The position numbers and the translations under genes were made by a program. Below, piece after piece: positions 33,550 through 42,657 of a stretch of DNA of 64,000 nucleotides (position 1 is the first letter of the stretch; each line of letters opens with the position of its first letter). The stretch covers positions 1,550,001 to 1,614,000 of the forward strand of contig CAVYPZ010000003.1 of NCBI GenBank assembly GCA_963770535.1. The letters are read 5' to 3'. The DNA is from RYN-230 sp963770535. Its GTDB lineage: Bacteria > Actinomycetota > Actinomycetes > Streptosporangiales > Streptosporangiaceae. A model generated the notes under the pieces. That model did no database searches and was not told where the DNA came from. It saw only the letters and a program-made list of their open reading frames with translations.

Positions 33550-36096
33550 TCAGCGGGGCGTGGCGATCCCGCCCACGGCGGCCAGCCCCTGCCGGATACG
33601 CTCGCCGGAGCCGTCCCGGCGGCCCTCGGGGTCGGGCAGGTACACCGGGACGCCCGCGTCGGTCGCGGCCCGGGCCGGACCCGGCCCCGCCCAGGCGAGG
33701 ACCAGCGTGTCCTCGCCCTTGAGGAACCGGTGGCAGCGCACGCCGCCGGTGGCCCGCCCCTTGGCCGGGTACTCCTGGTAGGGCGTCACCTTGACGGTGG
33801 CGGCCGCCGTCCCGGGCAGCGCGCGGCTGCTGCCGGCCACGGTCACCACCACCGCCTCGCCCTCCTGGCCCGCGGCTGCCGCCTGGTCGGGCACCGCGCC
33901 GAACCAGGTCACCGAGGCCCCGGCGGCAAGCCGGATCCCGGCCATCCCGCCGGCCGCGCGGCCCTGCGGGCGGACCGCTGCGGCCCGGAACCGGAGCAGC
34001 TGGGCGTCGGTGGTGATGAACACGAGATCCGCGTCCTCACCGGCCAGCTGGACGGCGCCGACCACCCGGTCACCGTCCTTCAGGGAGATGACCTCGAACT
34101 CGGTGGCACTGGCCGGGTAGTCGGGGGCCACCCGCTTGACCACGCCACTGGCCGTGCCGACGGCGAGCCCGCCCGCTGTCCCGTCGGGTGCGGCCAGCCC
34201 GACGACGCTCTCGCCGGGCTCGAGGGACACGAACTCGGCGATCGGCGCACCTCCGGCCAGCGAGGGGGAGTGGGCGCTGGGCGGCAGGGCGGGGATCTCC
34301 AGCACGCCGATCCGGATCAGCCTGCCCTGCGAGGTGACCACGGCCGTGGTCCCGCGGGCCGTGGTCACCGCGGTCGCGATGATCACGTCGTGCGCCGCAC
34401 GCGGCCCGGGGGCCAGCGCCCGGGTCCCCGCGCCGTCCTGCGCGGCCGCGTCCAGCGTGCCCTCGGCCGGCGCGTCAGCGGGCCGGGTGGCGGTCCGGGC
34501 GATCAGCCCGGCGGACGACAGCAGGACCAGGCACGGGTCGTCGGCCACCTCGAGCGGCACGGCCGCCGTGCGGGTCCTCCCGCTGCCTTCCAGCAGCACG
34601 GTGCGCCGTGGGCTGGCGAAACGCTCGGCGATCTCGCCCAGCTCGGTGGAGACCAGGCTGCGGAGCCTGGCCTCGGACTGCAGGATCGCGGTCAGCTCGG
34701 CGATCTCCCGCTCCAGGGTCTCCCGCTCGCGCTCCAGCTCCAGCCGGTCGTACCGGGTGAGCCTGCGCAGCGGGGTGTCCAGGATGTACTGCGCCTGGAT
34801 CTCGGACAGGTCGAAGACCGACATGAGCCGTTCCCTGGCCTGGGCGGAGTCGTCGCTGGCCCGGATGACCTGGATGACCTCATCGATGTTGAGCAGCGCG
34901 ATCAGCAGCCCGTCGACCAGGTGCTGGCGGTCCGCGCGCTTGCGGCGGCGGAACTCGCTGCGCCGCCGGACCACGTCGATCCGGTGGTCGACGTAGATGC
35001 TCAGCAGCTCGCGCAGCCCCAGGACGCGGGGCTGGCCGTCCACCAGCGCCACGTTGTTGATGCCGAACGTCTCTTCCATGGGCGTGAGCCGGTACAGCTC
35101 GTCGAGGATGGCCTCGGCGTGGAATCCGCCGCGGACCTCGATGACGAGATGCAGCCCGCGGTGCCGGTCGGTCAGGTCCTTCAGGTCGGAGATCCCGGCC
35201 AGCTTCCTGGCCTGCACCAGGTCCTTGATCCGGGAGACGACCTTCTCCGGCCCGACGCCGTAAGGCAGCTCGGTGACCACGATGCCGTCCTTGCGCGGCG
35301 TGATCTTCTCGACCCGGGCGGTGGCCCGGGTGCGGAAGATCCCGCGCCCCGTCTCGTACGCCTCCCTGACCCCGTCCAGGCCGACGATCTTGCCGCCGGT
35401 CGGCAGGTCCGGGCCGGGCACGAAGCGCATCAGCTCGTCCAGGCTGGCCTCGGGGCTGGCGATCAGATGGCGGGCCGCGGCGATCACCTCGCCGAGGTTG
35501 TGCGGGGCCATGTTGGTGGCCATGCCCACCGCGATGCCGGCGGTGCCGTTCACCAGCAGGTTCGGGAAGCCGGCGGGCAGCACCTCAGGCTGGGTCTCGG
35601 TGCCGTCGTAGTTGGGCTGGAAGTCGACGGTGTCCTCGTCGATCGAGGCCACCATCTCCATGGCCGCCGCGGTCAGCCGCGCCTCGGTGTAGCGCATCGC
35701 GGCGGGGGAGTCATCCCCGCCTGGCGAGCCGAAGTTGCCGTGCCCGTCGATCAGCGGCAGGCGCATGGCCCAGGGCTGGGCCATCCGCACCAGCGCATCG
35801 TAGATGGCGCCGTCGCCGTGCGGGTGCAGCCGGCCCATGACGTCCCCGACCACCCGGGCGCACTTGACGTGCCCGCGGTCGGGCCGCAGCCCCATCTCGT
35901 TCATCTGGTACAGGATCCGGCGCTGGACCGGCTTCAGGCCGTCCCGGGCGTCGGGCAGCGCCCGCTGGTAGATGACGGAGTAGGCGTACTCGAGGTAGCT
36001 GCCCCGCATCTCCTCGGCAACATCGATATCGACGATGTTTTCCTCGAAATCCTCGGGGGGCGGTGGTGCCGCGGTGCGTCGTGCCATGTCCGCCAT
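33550..36096 (-). CDS. parC: DNA topoisomerase IV subunit A (ParC)
   Basis: 848 residues. The breakage-reunion domain begins SYLEYAYSVIYQRALPDARD, with GLKPVQRRILY, the helix HPHGDGAIYDALVRMAQ and the catalytic tyrosine in AAMRYTEARLT. The coiled-coil region has DLSEIQAQYILDTPLRRLTR, and the C-terminal beta-propeller has several degenerate GyrA-box repeats. It cuts and rejoins DNA for chromosome decatenation with ParE, encoded just upstream on the other strand. ATG 36096 (MADMARR) is chosen because family proteins begin near ARRT; the ribosome binding site is weak. Confidence 0.92.
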   Translation of the reverse strand: MADMARRTAAPPPPEDFEENIVDIDVAEEMRGSYLEYAYSVIYQRALPDARDGLKPVQRRILYQMNEMGLRPDRGHVKCARVVGDVMGRLHPHGDGAIYDALVRMAQPWAMRLPLIDGHGNFGSPGGDDSPAAMRYTEARLTAAAMEMVASIDEDTVDFQPNYDGTETQPEVLPAGFPNLLVNGTAGIAVGMATNMAPHNLGEVIAAARHLIASPEASLDELMRFVPGPDLPTGGKIVGLDGVREAYETGRGIFRTRATARVEKITPRKDGIVVTELPYGVGPEKVVSRIKDLVQARKLAGISDLKDLTDRHRGLHLVIEVRGGFHAEAILDELYRLTPMEETFGINNVALVDGQPRVLGLRELLSIYVDHRIDVVRRRSEFRRRKRADRQHLVDGLLIALLNIDEVIQVIRASDDSAQARERLMSVFDLSEIQAQYILDTPLRRLTRYDRLELERERETLEREIAELTAILQSEARLRSLVSTELGEIAERFASPRRTVLLEGSGRTRTAAVPLEVADDPCLVLLSSAGLIARTATRPADAPAEGTLDAAAQDGAGTRALAPGPRAAHDVIIATAVTTARGTTAVVTSQGRLIRIGVLEIPALPPSAHSPSLAGGAPIAEFVSLEPGESVVGLAAPDGTAGGLAVGTASGVVKRVAPDYPASATEFEVISLKDGDRVVGAVQLAGEDADLVFITTDAQLLRFRAAAVRPQGRAAGGMAGIRLAAGASVTWFGAVPDQAAAAGQEGEAVVVTVAGSSRALPGTAAATVKVTPYQEYPAKGRATGGVRCHRFLKGEDTLVLAWAGPGPARAATDAGVPVYLPDPEGRRDGSGERIRQGLAAVGGIATPR

Positions 36097-36339
36097 TGTG
36101 CCGCCTGGCGGCGACAGACTTGCCCAACAGCGCTGGCGTGGCGCACGATCCATGATCGTCTGAAGGGGCAGACTACGGGGCAGGACTGTGGTGGCAGGAG
36201 GTGCGCGGACGGCGGGTATCCGGGGCGTGGCCCGCCTTTCGCTCCCCAACGGTCATACCGTGGTGGCCGGCGACGGCCAGGCCGCATCCTGCTGAGGCTC
36301 AACGCGCGGATCTCGTCGAAGGTGGGAAGAATAACTGTC

Positions 36340-37314
36340 ATGCGCCTGAAGGGACAGATCGCCGGGCTGGCCGCGGGTGCCGCCCTGACCGGCGGCGTGG
36401 TGGCGTGCGCGCCCACGGTCGCGGCGCAGGCCCCGCCTGCGCGGACGCCGGCTGCGACGGCAGCGGCCCGGGCGCCGGTCCCGGCCTCGCTGGCCACGCC
36501 CCGCCCGGCCGTCCGCCCGGCGATCGATGTGACTGGCGCGCCCAGCGGGGTGAGGGCCAGGGGCGCGGTGCTGGCCGACGCGGCCACCGGCCAGGTGCTG
36601 TGGGGCCGCGAGGTGAACACCCGGCGGCCGATGGCGAGCGTGACCAAGGTGATGACGGCCCTGCTGGTACTCCAGAGCGGCGACCTGGGCCGTGAGATCC
36701 GGGTACCCAAGGCCGCGGTCAGTTACGCCTGGAAGAACGGGGGCGAAACCGCGGCGCTGCGCCCGCGGGACGTGCTCACGGCGCACGAACTGCTGGAGGC
36801 GCTGCTGCTGCCCTCGGGCGCGGACGCGGCGTACACCCTCGCGAACGCCTACGGGCCCGGCCTGCAGGCCTTCATCGCGCGGATGAACGCCACCGCGGCC
36901 CGGATGGGGATGAGGCACACCCATTTCACCTCACCCGACGGCCTTCCCTACCCCACCGAGACCTCGACCTACTCCACGCCGTCTGACCTGCTCACGCTCG
37001 GCCTCGCGGTGATGCGGTACCCGGCTTTCCGGTCGATCGTGGACCGGTCCTTCTACCACCTGGCGAAGGGCCCCGGTCATCACTCCTACTGGTGGGACAA
37101 CACCGACCATCTGATCGGCTCGTACCGGGGGGCCGTCGGGATCAAGGACGGCTACACCGATGATGCCGGGCACTGCCTGCTGTTCGAGGCGGCCCGGCAC
37201 GGCCGGGTGCTGATGGGGGTCGTGCTGCACAGCCCGGCCACCGGCCCGGCGGCCGGTGCGCAGGCTGCCGCGCGGATGCTGAACTGGGGCTTCGGGCTCC
37301 CCCCGACGACCTGA
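36340..37314 (+). CDS. D-alanyl-D-alanine carboxypeptidase, S11 family, putative lipoprotein
   Basis: 324 residues. The N-terminus has a hydrophobic segment ending in VVAC, a lipobox-like signal, then a Pro/Ala spacer. The penicillin-binding fold carries the SxxK motif as SVTK (MASVTKVMTALLVLQ), a second motif SGA in LLPSGADAAYTLANAYG (usually SxN) and KDG in GIKDGYTDDAG (usually KTG). Such enzymes trim the terminal D-Ala of peptidoglycan stem peptides outside the membrane. The variant second and third motifs are tolerated in part of the family, so activity is probable. It is divergent from parC and convergent with the SDR gene, 10 bp apart. Confidence 0.88.
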   Translation: MRLKGQIAGLAAGAALTGGVVACAPTVAAQAPPARTPAATAAARAPVPASLATPRPAVRPAIDVTGAPSGVRARGAVLADAATGQVLWGREVNTRRPMASVTKVMTALLVLQSGDLGREIRVPKAAVSYAWKNGGETAALRPRDVLTAHELLEALLLPSGADAAYTLANAYGPGLQAFIARMNATAARMGMRHTHFTSPDGLPYPTETSTYSTPSDLLTLGLAVMRYPAFRSIVDRSFYHLAKGPGHHSYWWDNTDHLIGSYRGAVGIKDGYTDDAGHCLLFEAARHGRVLMGVVLHSPATGPAAGAQAAARMLNWGFGLPPTT

Positions 37315-37324
37315 CAGCCGGGCC

Positions 37325-38146
37325 TCAGGTGACCGAGAAGCCGCCGTCCACGAAGATGAGCTGCCCGGTCACGTAGCCGCTGGCCGGGCTGGCCAGGAAC
37401 ACGGTCACGCCCTCGAAGTCGGCTGGCTCGCCGTTGCGGCCGAGCATGGTGCGGGCGGCCAGGGCTGCGGAGCGTACCGGGTCGCTGGCCACGGCCTGGG
37501 TCATCGGGGTGGCCACGAACCCGGGCGTGACCGCGTTGCAGCAGACGCCGTGGGGGGCCCAGGCCTCGGACTGGGACCGGGTGAGCCCGGCCAGCCCGGC
37601 CTTGGACGCCCCGTACCCGCCGCTGTTGCCGAACGCGCGGACCGCCTGCTGGGAGGCGACGTTGATGATGCGGCCCCAGCCGCGCCGGGCCATCGCGGGC
37701 CCGAGGCGCTGGCCGAGCACGAACGGGGCGGTCAGGTTCACGGCCAGCACCGCACCCCACTGCTCCAGCGTCTGCTCGCCGAGGGGCGGCCGCGGGTTGG
37801 CGGCGGCCGCGTTCACCAGGATGTCCGGTTCCCCGAAGGCCGTGGCGGATTCCCCGGCCGCCCGCTCGGCCTCGGCCGGGTCGGCGAGATCGGCCCGGAT
37901 CCAGGCCGCTGTCCCGCCGGCTGACCGGATGGCCGTGGCCGCCCTGGCGAGGCCTTCCTCGCCGCGGGCCAGCAGCACGACCCGGGCGCCTGCCAGGGCG
38001 AGCGCGCGGGCCATGGCGTGGCCGATGCCGGAACTGCCCCCGGTGACCAGGGCTACCCGGCCGTCCAGGGAGAACAGGCTGTCGAGGAACGCGGCCCGGC
38101 GGCGCGGAGCACCGCCCGGTCCGGGATCAGAGAGCTGGCCGGGCAC
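37325..38146 (-). CDS. Short-chain dehydrogenase/reductase
   Basis: 273 residues. Classical SDR with the NAD(P)-binding TGGSSGIG at about residue 36, NAAAANPRPPLG (in place of NNAG), catalytic Ser in INVASQQAV and the YxxxK motif in YGASKAG, ending in GQLIFVDGGFSVT. This is the pattern of FabG-like or gluconate 5-dehydrogenase-like reductases. The substrate is not determined; the adjoining PfkB sugar kinase suggests sugar or sugar-acid metabolism. GTG 38146 overlaps the end of the kinase gene by 20 bp, so the two are translationally coupled in one operon. Confidence 0.88.
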   Translation of the reverse strand: MPGQLSDPGPGGAPRRRAAFLDSLFSLDGRVALVTGGSSGIGHAMARALALAGARVVLLARGEEGLARAATAIRSAGGTAAWIRADLADPAEAERAAGESATAFGEPDILVNAAAANPRPPLGEQTLEQWGAVLAVNLTAPFVLGQRLGPAMARRGWGRIINVASQQAVRAFGNSGGYGASKAGLAGLTRSQSEAWAPHGVCCNAVTPGFVATPMTQAVASDPVRSAALAARTMLGRNGEPADFEGVTVFLASPASGYVTGQLIFVDGGFSVT

Positions 38147-39017
38147 CGACCAGGCCGAGTGCGTTCGCAGCCAGGCGGCAGCCGCTGCCCAGCGCTTCGA
38201 GGGGCGGCTTCTTGTCCAGCCAGGCGGGCAGGAAGCCGGCGCAGAAGGCGTCCCCGGCCCCGGTCCCGTCCACGAACGTCTCGACCGGCAGGGCGAGGGA
38301 GCGGACCGGGTCAGGCCGGCCGTTCGCGTAGAGAGCCCCGTCCGCGCCGAGTTTCACCACGACCTCGGGATACCAGGCGGTCAGCACGTGCGCCGCCGAC
38401 TCGGGGTCTTCCCGGCCGGTGAGCACGGCAGCCTGATCCGCGTTGACCAGGAGCAGGGTGACCCCGTTGGTCATCTCGAGGAACGGCTCGGCGCCCACCC
38501 GCTCCAGCGGGGCCGATGAGGCGCCGTCCACCGAGATCGTCATGCCGGCCCGGCCGGCGTGGCCGAAGGCCGCCAGGGCGGCGCCCCGGGAACCCTCGTT
38601 CAGCAGCGTGTAGCCCGACATGTGCAGGTGGGCACCGGGTGCGAACAGGTCCTTGGGCAGGTCGTCAGGGTGAAGTGCGGCGTTCGCGCCCGGGTCCGAC
38701 ATCATCGTGTGGTCGCCTTTGTGGGTGACCATTACCACGCAGGTCCCGGTCGGCCGGTCCGGGTCCATGACCAGCCGGGCGTCTACGCCATAGCCCATCA
38801 GTTCCATGTCGCGGTTGCGGCCGGCGATGTCCGCGCCCCGGCGGCCGACAAACGCCACCTCGGCGCCGTCCGCGGCCAGCCAGGCCGCGATGTTCGCGCC
38901 CGACCCGCCGCCGTGCATGGACACCGTGGCCGGCGTGTCACTGCCCTTCGCAAGCGGAAGGGCCGCGTGGGCGACCGTGTCGGTCATCAGGTCACCAACG
39001 ACGACAACGCGCGCCAT
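38127..39017 (-). CDS. PfkB-family carbohydrate kinase
   Basis: 296 residues. VVVGDLMTDTVAH at the N-terminus, the sugar-binding GGGSGANIAAWLA and the C-terminal signature VDGTGAGDAFCAGFL with the catalytic Asp. It phosphorylates a sugar or nucleoside; the exact substrate cannot be told. ATG 39017 is chosen because AAGGTGGTGA lies upstream and PfkB proteins begin at this point. It is the first gene of an operon with the overlapping SDR gene and is divergent from the small gene at 39302. Confidence 0.88.
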   Translation of the reverse strand: MARVVVVGDLMTDTVAHAALPLAKGSDTPATVSMHGGGSGANIAAWLAADGAEVAFVGRRGADIAGRNRDMELMGYGVDARLVMDPDRPTGTCVVMVTHKGDHTMMSDPGANAALHPDDLPKDLFAPGAHLHMSGYTLLNEGSRGAALAAFGHAGRAGMTISVDGASSAPLERVGAEPFLEMTNGVTLLLVNADQAAVLTGREDPESAAHVLTAWYPEVVVKLGADGALYANGRPDPVRSLALPVETFVDGTGAGDAFCAGFLPAWLDKKPPLEALGSGCRLAANALGLVGARPAL

Positions 39018-39301
39018 GTCGTCACCACCTTGCTCCCGGGGCTGAGCCAGCGGGGCACGTGCCGCGGCACCCGGCTCAGGGTTGCCCCTAGAACTTAACA
39101 GTTTCCCGGCCGCCTCTGCTGCCGTTCCGCAGGGTGGGTCCATAGACGGCCCATGCCCCATCACGGATAGCAGACCATAAACCGCCTGTCCCCGGCAATG
39201 AGGACGAGCTGCTACGTTCTGCCCGCGGCCGTGGCGGATGCGCGGCAGCGGGACCAGGTGGGCTACTGTCGCTTACCGCATACTGAGGAGGCGGCAAGGA
39301 C

Positions 39302-39508
39302 ATGGCCTGGACCTGGCAGTTCGAGACGGCGGACGGGACCGTGGTGCCGTCACGGGGAGTGCCGAGGGAAACGTTCGCGAGCCAGGGTGACGCGGAGAGC
39401 TGGCTCGGCGAGAACTGGCGGGAGCTGCTGGCCGGCGGCGTGGACCAGGTGACCCTGCTCGAGGAGAGCCGGGTCGAGTACGGCCCCATGAGCCTCCACG
39501 CTGAGTAA
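39302..39508 (+). CDS. Small conserved actinobacterial protein
   Basis: 68 residues, MAWTWQFETADGT at the start and YGPMSLHAE at the end, with SQGDAESWLGENWRELLAGG between. This belongs to a short family common in Actinobacteria whose members keep W, GDAESW and the YGPMSL tail. The role is unknown. The start has GAGGAGG about 10 nt upstream. A 24-bp inverted repeat follows the stop. Confidence 0.8.
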   Translation: MAWTWQFETADGTVVPSRGVPRETFASQGDAESWLGENWRELLAGGVDQVTLLEESRVEYGPMSLHAE

Positions 39509-39549
39509 CTCCGGGCCCGGGCGCCGGACGCGGAGCGCCGGGCGCGGAC

Positions 39550-39606
39550 TCCGTGATCCTGTGCGATGAGTGCGCTATGACAGCACTCATCGCACAGGAT
39601 CACGGA
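39550..39606. terminator. 24-bp perfect inverted repeat with 9-nt loop
   Basis: Arm 39550-39573 (beginning TCCGTGATCCTGTGCG) is the exact reverse complement of 39583-39606; the loop is GCTATGACA. It lies between two convergent genes, 41 bp after the small gene. It is a likely bidirectional terminator, but longer and less GC-biased than the other hairpins of this window, so a dispersed repeat element is also possible. Confidence 0.75.
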
Positions 39607-39608
39607 AA

Positions 39609-39692
39609 TGGGCCGGGCCCGGGGGGGTGGGGCCGGGCCCGGGGGGGTGGGGCCGGGGTTCGGGGGGGTGGGGCCGGGGTTCGGGGGGCTAG
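39609..39692 (+). repeat. G-rich tandem repeat, four units of 20-21 bp
   Basis: Two units of GGGCCGGGCCCGGGGGGGTG and two of GGGCCGGGG-TTC-type with runs of seven G. The + strand has many G-runs able to form quadruplexes. It overlaps the stop end of the aldo/keto reductase gene, being transcribed as C-rich RNA from that side. Confidence 0.8.
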
Positions 39693-40687
39693 GGCCGGTG
39701 CTCGGGGCTCCGGGTGAGGGCCGGGTCGCGGCGGACCGCGTCGCCCAGCACGTCGTCGATGCTCCCCAGCACCTGGGGGTCCAGCCGGACCCCGGAGGCC
39801 TTCACATTCTCCCGGACCTGCTCCGGCCGGGTCGCGCCGATGATCGCCGCTGACACGTTGGGGTTCTGCAGCACCCAGGCCACGGCCAGCTGGGCCATGG
39901 TCAGGCCGGCCTCCTGGGCGATCGGCTCCAGGGCCGCCACGCGGTGCAGCAGGTCGTCGTCCAGGAAGCGCTGGATGAACCCGGACCCGCTCGGGTCAGT
40001 CGCCCGCGACTGGGGCGGCGCGGGCTCGCCCGGCCGGTACTTCCCGGTCAGCGCGCCCTGCCCGATGGGGGAGAAGACGATCTGGCCGATTCCCTCCTTC
40101 TCGCACAGGGGAATCACGTCGGACTCGATGACCCGCCAGATCATGTTGTACTGCGGCTGGTTGGACACGATCCGGTCGAAGCCCATCTGCCCGGCGATCC
40201 GGACCGCGTCGGCGATCTCCTCCGCGCGCCACTCCGACACGCCCACGTACAGGACCTTGCCCTGGCGGACCAGGTCCTCGAACGCGCGCAGTGTTTCCGC
40301 GAGCGGCGTCTCATGGTCGTAGCGGTGTGCCTGGTAAAGGTCCAGGTAGTCGGTCTGCAGCCGGCGCAGCGAGCTGTGCGCCGATTCCAGGATGTGCTTG
40401 CGGGACAGGCCGCGGTCGTTGGGCCCGGCGCCGGTCGGCCAGAAGACCTTGGTGCAGATCTCCACGGACTCCCGGCGGACCCCGTGCAGCGCCCGCCCGA
40501 GTACTTCCTCGGCTCTGGTCCCGGCGTAGACGTCGGCTGTGTCGAACGTGGTGATGCCCTCGTCCAGGGCTGCTGCGACGCACGCCCGTGCGGCGTCTTC
40601 CTCGACCTGCGAACCGTGCGTGATCCAGTTCCCGTAGGCGATCTCGCTGACTTTGAGGCCGCTGCGGCCCAGGTGGCGGTGTTCCAT
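39689..40687 (-). CDS. Aldo/keto reductase
   Basis: 332 residues, (beta/alpha)8 NADPH-dependent oxidoreductase. The catalytic tetrad is visible: Asp in FDTADVYAG, Tyr in the same motif, Lys in EICTKVF and His in LYQAHRYD. C-terminal AIIGATRPEQVREN binds the cofactor phosphate. The sequence is closest in style to the potassium-channel beta-subunit-like / YajO group. ATG 40687 (MEHRHLGRSG) is preferred over an upstream GTG. Its stop end overlaps the G-rich repeat. The substrate is unknown. Confidence 0.9.
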   Translation of the reverse strand: MEHRHLGRSGLKVSEIAYGNWITHGSQVEEDAARACVAAALDEGITTFDTADVYAGTRAEEVLGRALHGVRRESVEICTKVFWPTGAGPNDRGLSRKHILESAHSSLRRLQTDYLDLYQAHRYDHETPLAETLRAFEDLVRQGKVLYVGVSEWRAEEIADAVRIAGQMGFDRIVSNQPQYNMIWRVIESDVIPLCEKEGIGQIVFSPIGQGALTGKYRPGEPAPPQSRATDPSGSGFIQRFLDDDLLHRVAALEPIAQEAGLTMAQLAVAWVLQNPNVSAAIIGATRPEQVRENVKASGVRLDPQVLGSIDDVLGDAVRRDPALTRSPEHRP

Positions 40688-40779
40688 GACGCACGACATT
40701 AGGGCAACGCCCGGGCCCGTCCCCGCCCGCCCTCACCGCGGGCCCAGGTGTCCGGGCCCGGCGGCCGCCCGGGTGGCGC

Positions 40780-41385
40780 TCAGACCGTGGTGCCCGGCTT
40801 CACCCGCGGCTTGGGGAAGCGGAGCTGGCGGATCTGCAGCGCCCGCATGGCCGCGTACATCTTGATCCCCCGGGTGCTTTCCCCGGGGAAGCGCTCCTGG
40901 GCCAGCGCCGTGATCTTGCGGCCCACGAGGGACCCCTCCACGATCATGATCACCACCATGACGACCAGGAGCAGGGGGAGGATCGTCTGCATCACGGGGT
41001 TGTGCAGGAAGAGCAGGAACAGCAGCACGACCAGGCCGTACATGTAGAACTCGCTCAGCCGGCGCCGCGAGTCCACCAGGTCGCGGGCCAGCGCCCGGAC
41101 CGGGCCCTTGTCCTTGGCGGGCAGCGCCCACTCCTCGCCGCGCCGCATGGCCTCCGCCTTGCGGGCCCGCGTGGAGCGGTCCCTGGTCTTCGACTGGCGC
41201 AGCGCTTCCTTCCGGTCACCCGGGGCGTTGTACCGGCGGCGGCGCTCCGCCTCGCTGCGCTTGGGGGTCGGCCGGCCCTTGCTCGCGGTCACCGAGGCGG
41301 GGTGGTCGGCCTGGCCGGTGGCCGGTGCGCCCGGAGCGCTCTCGTCCGGGGCGTCCTGGGTGGCCGTGCTACGTCGTCTGAACAC
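40780..41385 (-). CDS. DUF3043 membrane protein
   Basis: 201 residues. A charged N-terminal half (KGRPTPKRSEAERRRRYNAP, then DKGPVRALARDLVDSRRRLS) is followed by two membrane segments (about 118-132 and 136-154, GLVVLLFLLFLHNPV and ILPLLLVVMVVIMIV) and a basic tail with ERFPGESTRGIKMYAAMRAL. This is the layout of the actinobacterial DUF3043 family, whose function is not established. It is divergent from pspA. Confidence 0.9.
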   Translation of the reverse strand: MFRRRSTATQDAPDESAPGAPATGQADHPASVTASKGRPTPKRSEAERRRRYNAPGDRKEALRQSKTRDRSTRARKAEAMRRGEEWALPAKDKGPVRALARDLVDSRRRLSEFYMYGLVVLLFLLFLHNPVMQTILPLLLVVMVVIMIVEGSLVGRKITALAQERFPGESTRGIKMYAAMRALQIRQLRFPKPRVKPGTTV

Positions 41386-41579
41386 GGACTCAGCCTACCG
41401 GGACGAAGGCCGCGGATCACCAGACCGCAAGCCTTCCGGCCATGATGGCTGCGCCGGCTTTGACCGCGTAGGCTGTGTGCCACCAGCCTGCAGGCGCGGC
41501 GGCCACACCACGGGGGGACCGGTTCGTGTGCCGCAGGTGGCTGGCCGCAGCGTTAGACGATGAGGGGATGGTCGCGCCG

Positions 41580-42382
41580 ATGAGCGTGGTGAAGCGGGTA
41601 TCGATGATCTTCAAGGCCAAGGCCAACAAGGCCCTGGACCGGATGGAAGATCCGCGCGAGACCCTGGACTACTCCTACCAGCGGCAGCTGGAGATGCTGA
41701 CGCAGGTCCGCCGGGGTGTCGCCGACGTGGCCACGTCCCGCAAGCGTGTTGAGCTGCAGATGAACTCCCTGCAGCAGCAGCAGGCCAAGCTTGACGGCCA
41801 GGCCCGCCAGGCGCTGGGCAGCGGGCGTGAGGACCTGGCCCGCGAGGCGCTGACCCGCAAGTCGGCCCTGCAGACCCAGATCAGCGACCTGCAGACGCAG
41901 TACCAGTCGCTGCAGGCGGACGAGGAGAAGCTGACCGCTGCCTCGCAGCGGCTGCAGGCCAAGGTGGAGGCCTTCCGCACGCAGAAGGAGACCATCAAGG
42001 CGACCTACACCGCGGCCGAGGCCCAGACCAGGATCGGCGAGGCCGTGTCCGGCATCTCCGAGGAGATGGGCGACGTGGGCATGGCGGTGCAGCGGGCCCA
42101 GGACAAGACGGCCCAGATGCAGGCCCGGGCCGGCGCCATCGACGAGCTGATGGCCTCCGGTGCCCTGGAGGACGTGACGGCGCAGCCCAACGACGACATC
42201 CAGCGTGAGCTGGACCAGATGGGCTCCGAACCACGACGTGGACCGGGAGCTGGAGCGGCTCAAGGGCGAGCTGGGCCAGGGCGAGGCCCCCCGGGAGATC
42301 GAGGGTTCCGCGTCCGGGTGCGGCCGGGAACGGCCAGTCGGGCACGGTGGCGGACCAGCCCCAGGCCGGTGACGGATCATGA
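41580..42382 (+). CDS. pspA: Phage shock protein A homologue (PspA/IM30); frame broken twice
   Basis: 266 residues after removing two extra bases. Long coiled-coil helices (RMEDPRETLDYSYQRQLEML, QQQQAKLDGQARQAL, MAVQRAQDKTAQMQARAGAI) place it in the PspA/Vipp1/ESCRT-III family, which binds and stabilises stressed membranes. Breaks: at 42228-42230 (before NHDVDRELERLKGEL) and at 42316-42318 (before GAAGNGQSGTVADQ). With both corrected the stop TGA at 42380 overlaps ATG 42379 of pspAA, as expected for a coupled operon. ATG 41580 begins MSVVKRVSMIF; ATG 41568 is an alternative. Confidence 0.88.
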
Positions 42383-42657
42383 TCATCCGGATACTCGGCG
42401 AGGGCCAGCTGGACGTGGACGACAGCCTGGCCCCCCAGCTGAACGAGCTGGACGCCAGGCTCGAGGCGGCGGTGAACGCCGGCGACGAGGCCGCGTTCCG
42501 CCCGATCCTGGCCGAGATGCTGGAGCGGGTCCGCGCCGTGGGAACGCCGGTACCGGCGGATTCGTTGGAACCGTCGGACGTGATCCTGCCGTACTCCGAC
42601 GCCAGCATGGACGACGTGCGCGGCCTGCTCTCGGACGATGGCCTCATCCCCGGCTGA
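42379..42657 (+). CDS. pspAA: PspA-associated protein PspAA
   Basis: 92 residues. MIIRILGEGQLDVDDSLAPQ, LNELDARLEAAVNAGDEAAF and the end VRGLLSDDGLIPG are typical of PspAA, a small partner found next to PspA in Actinobacteria. It overlaps the corrected pspA stop by four bases and is presumably translated with it. It probably modulates PspA, but no mechanism is visible. Confidence 0.85.
   Translation: MIIRILGEGQLDVDDSLAPQLNELDARLEAAVNAGDEAAFRPILAEMLERVRAVGTPVPADSLEPSDVILPYSDASMDDVRGLLSDDGLIPG

Noticed and set aside
33730..36330. Long open frame antisense to parC, running into the carboxypeptidase gene
   Set aside because: Only the part after 36340 (the carboxypeptidase) has motifs and a signal peptide; the rest is the shadow of parC.
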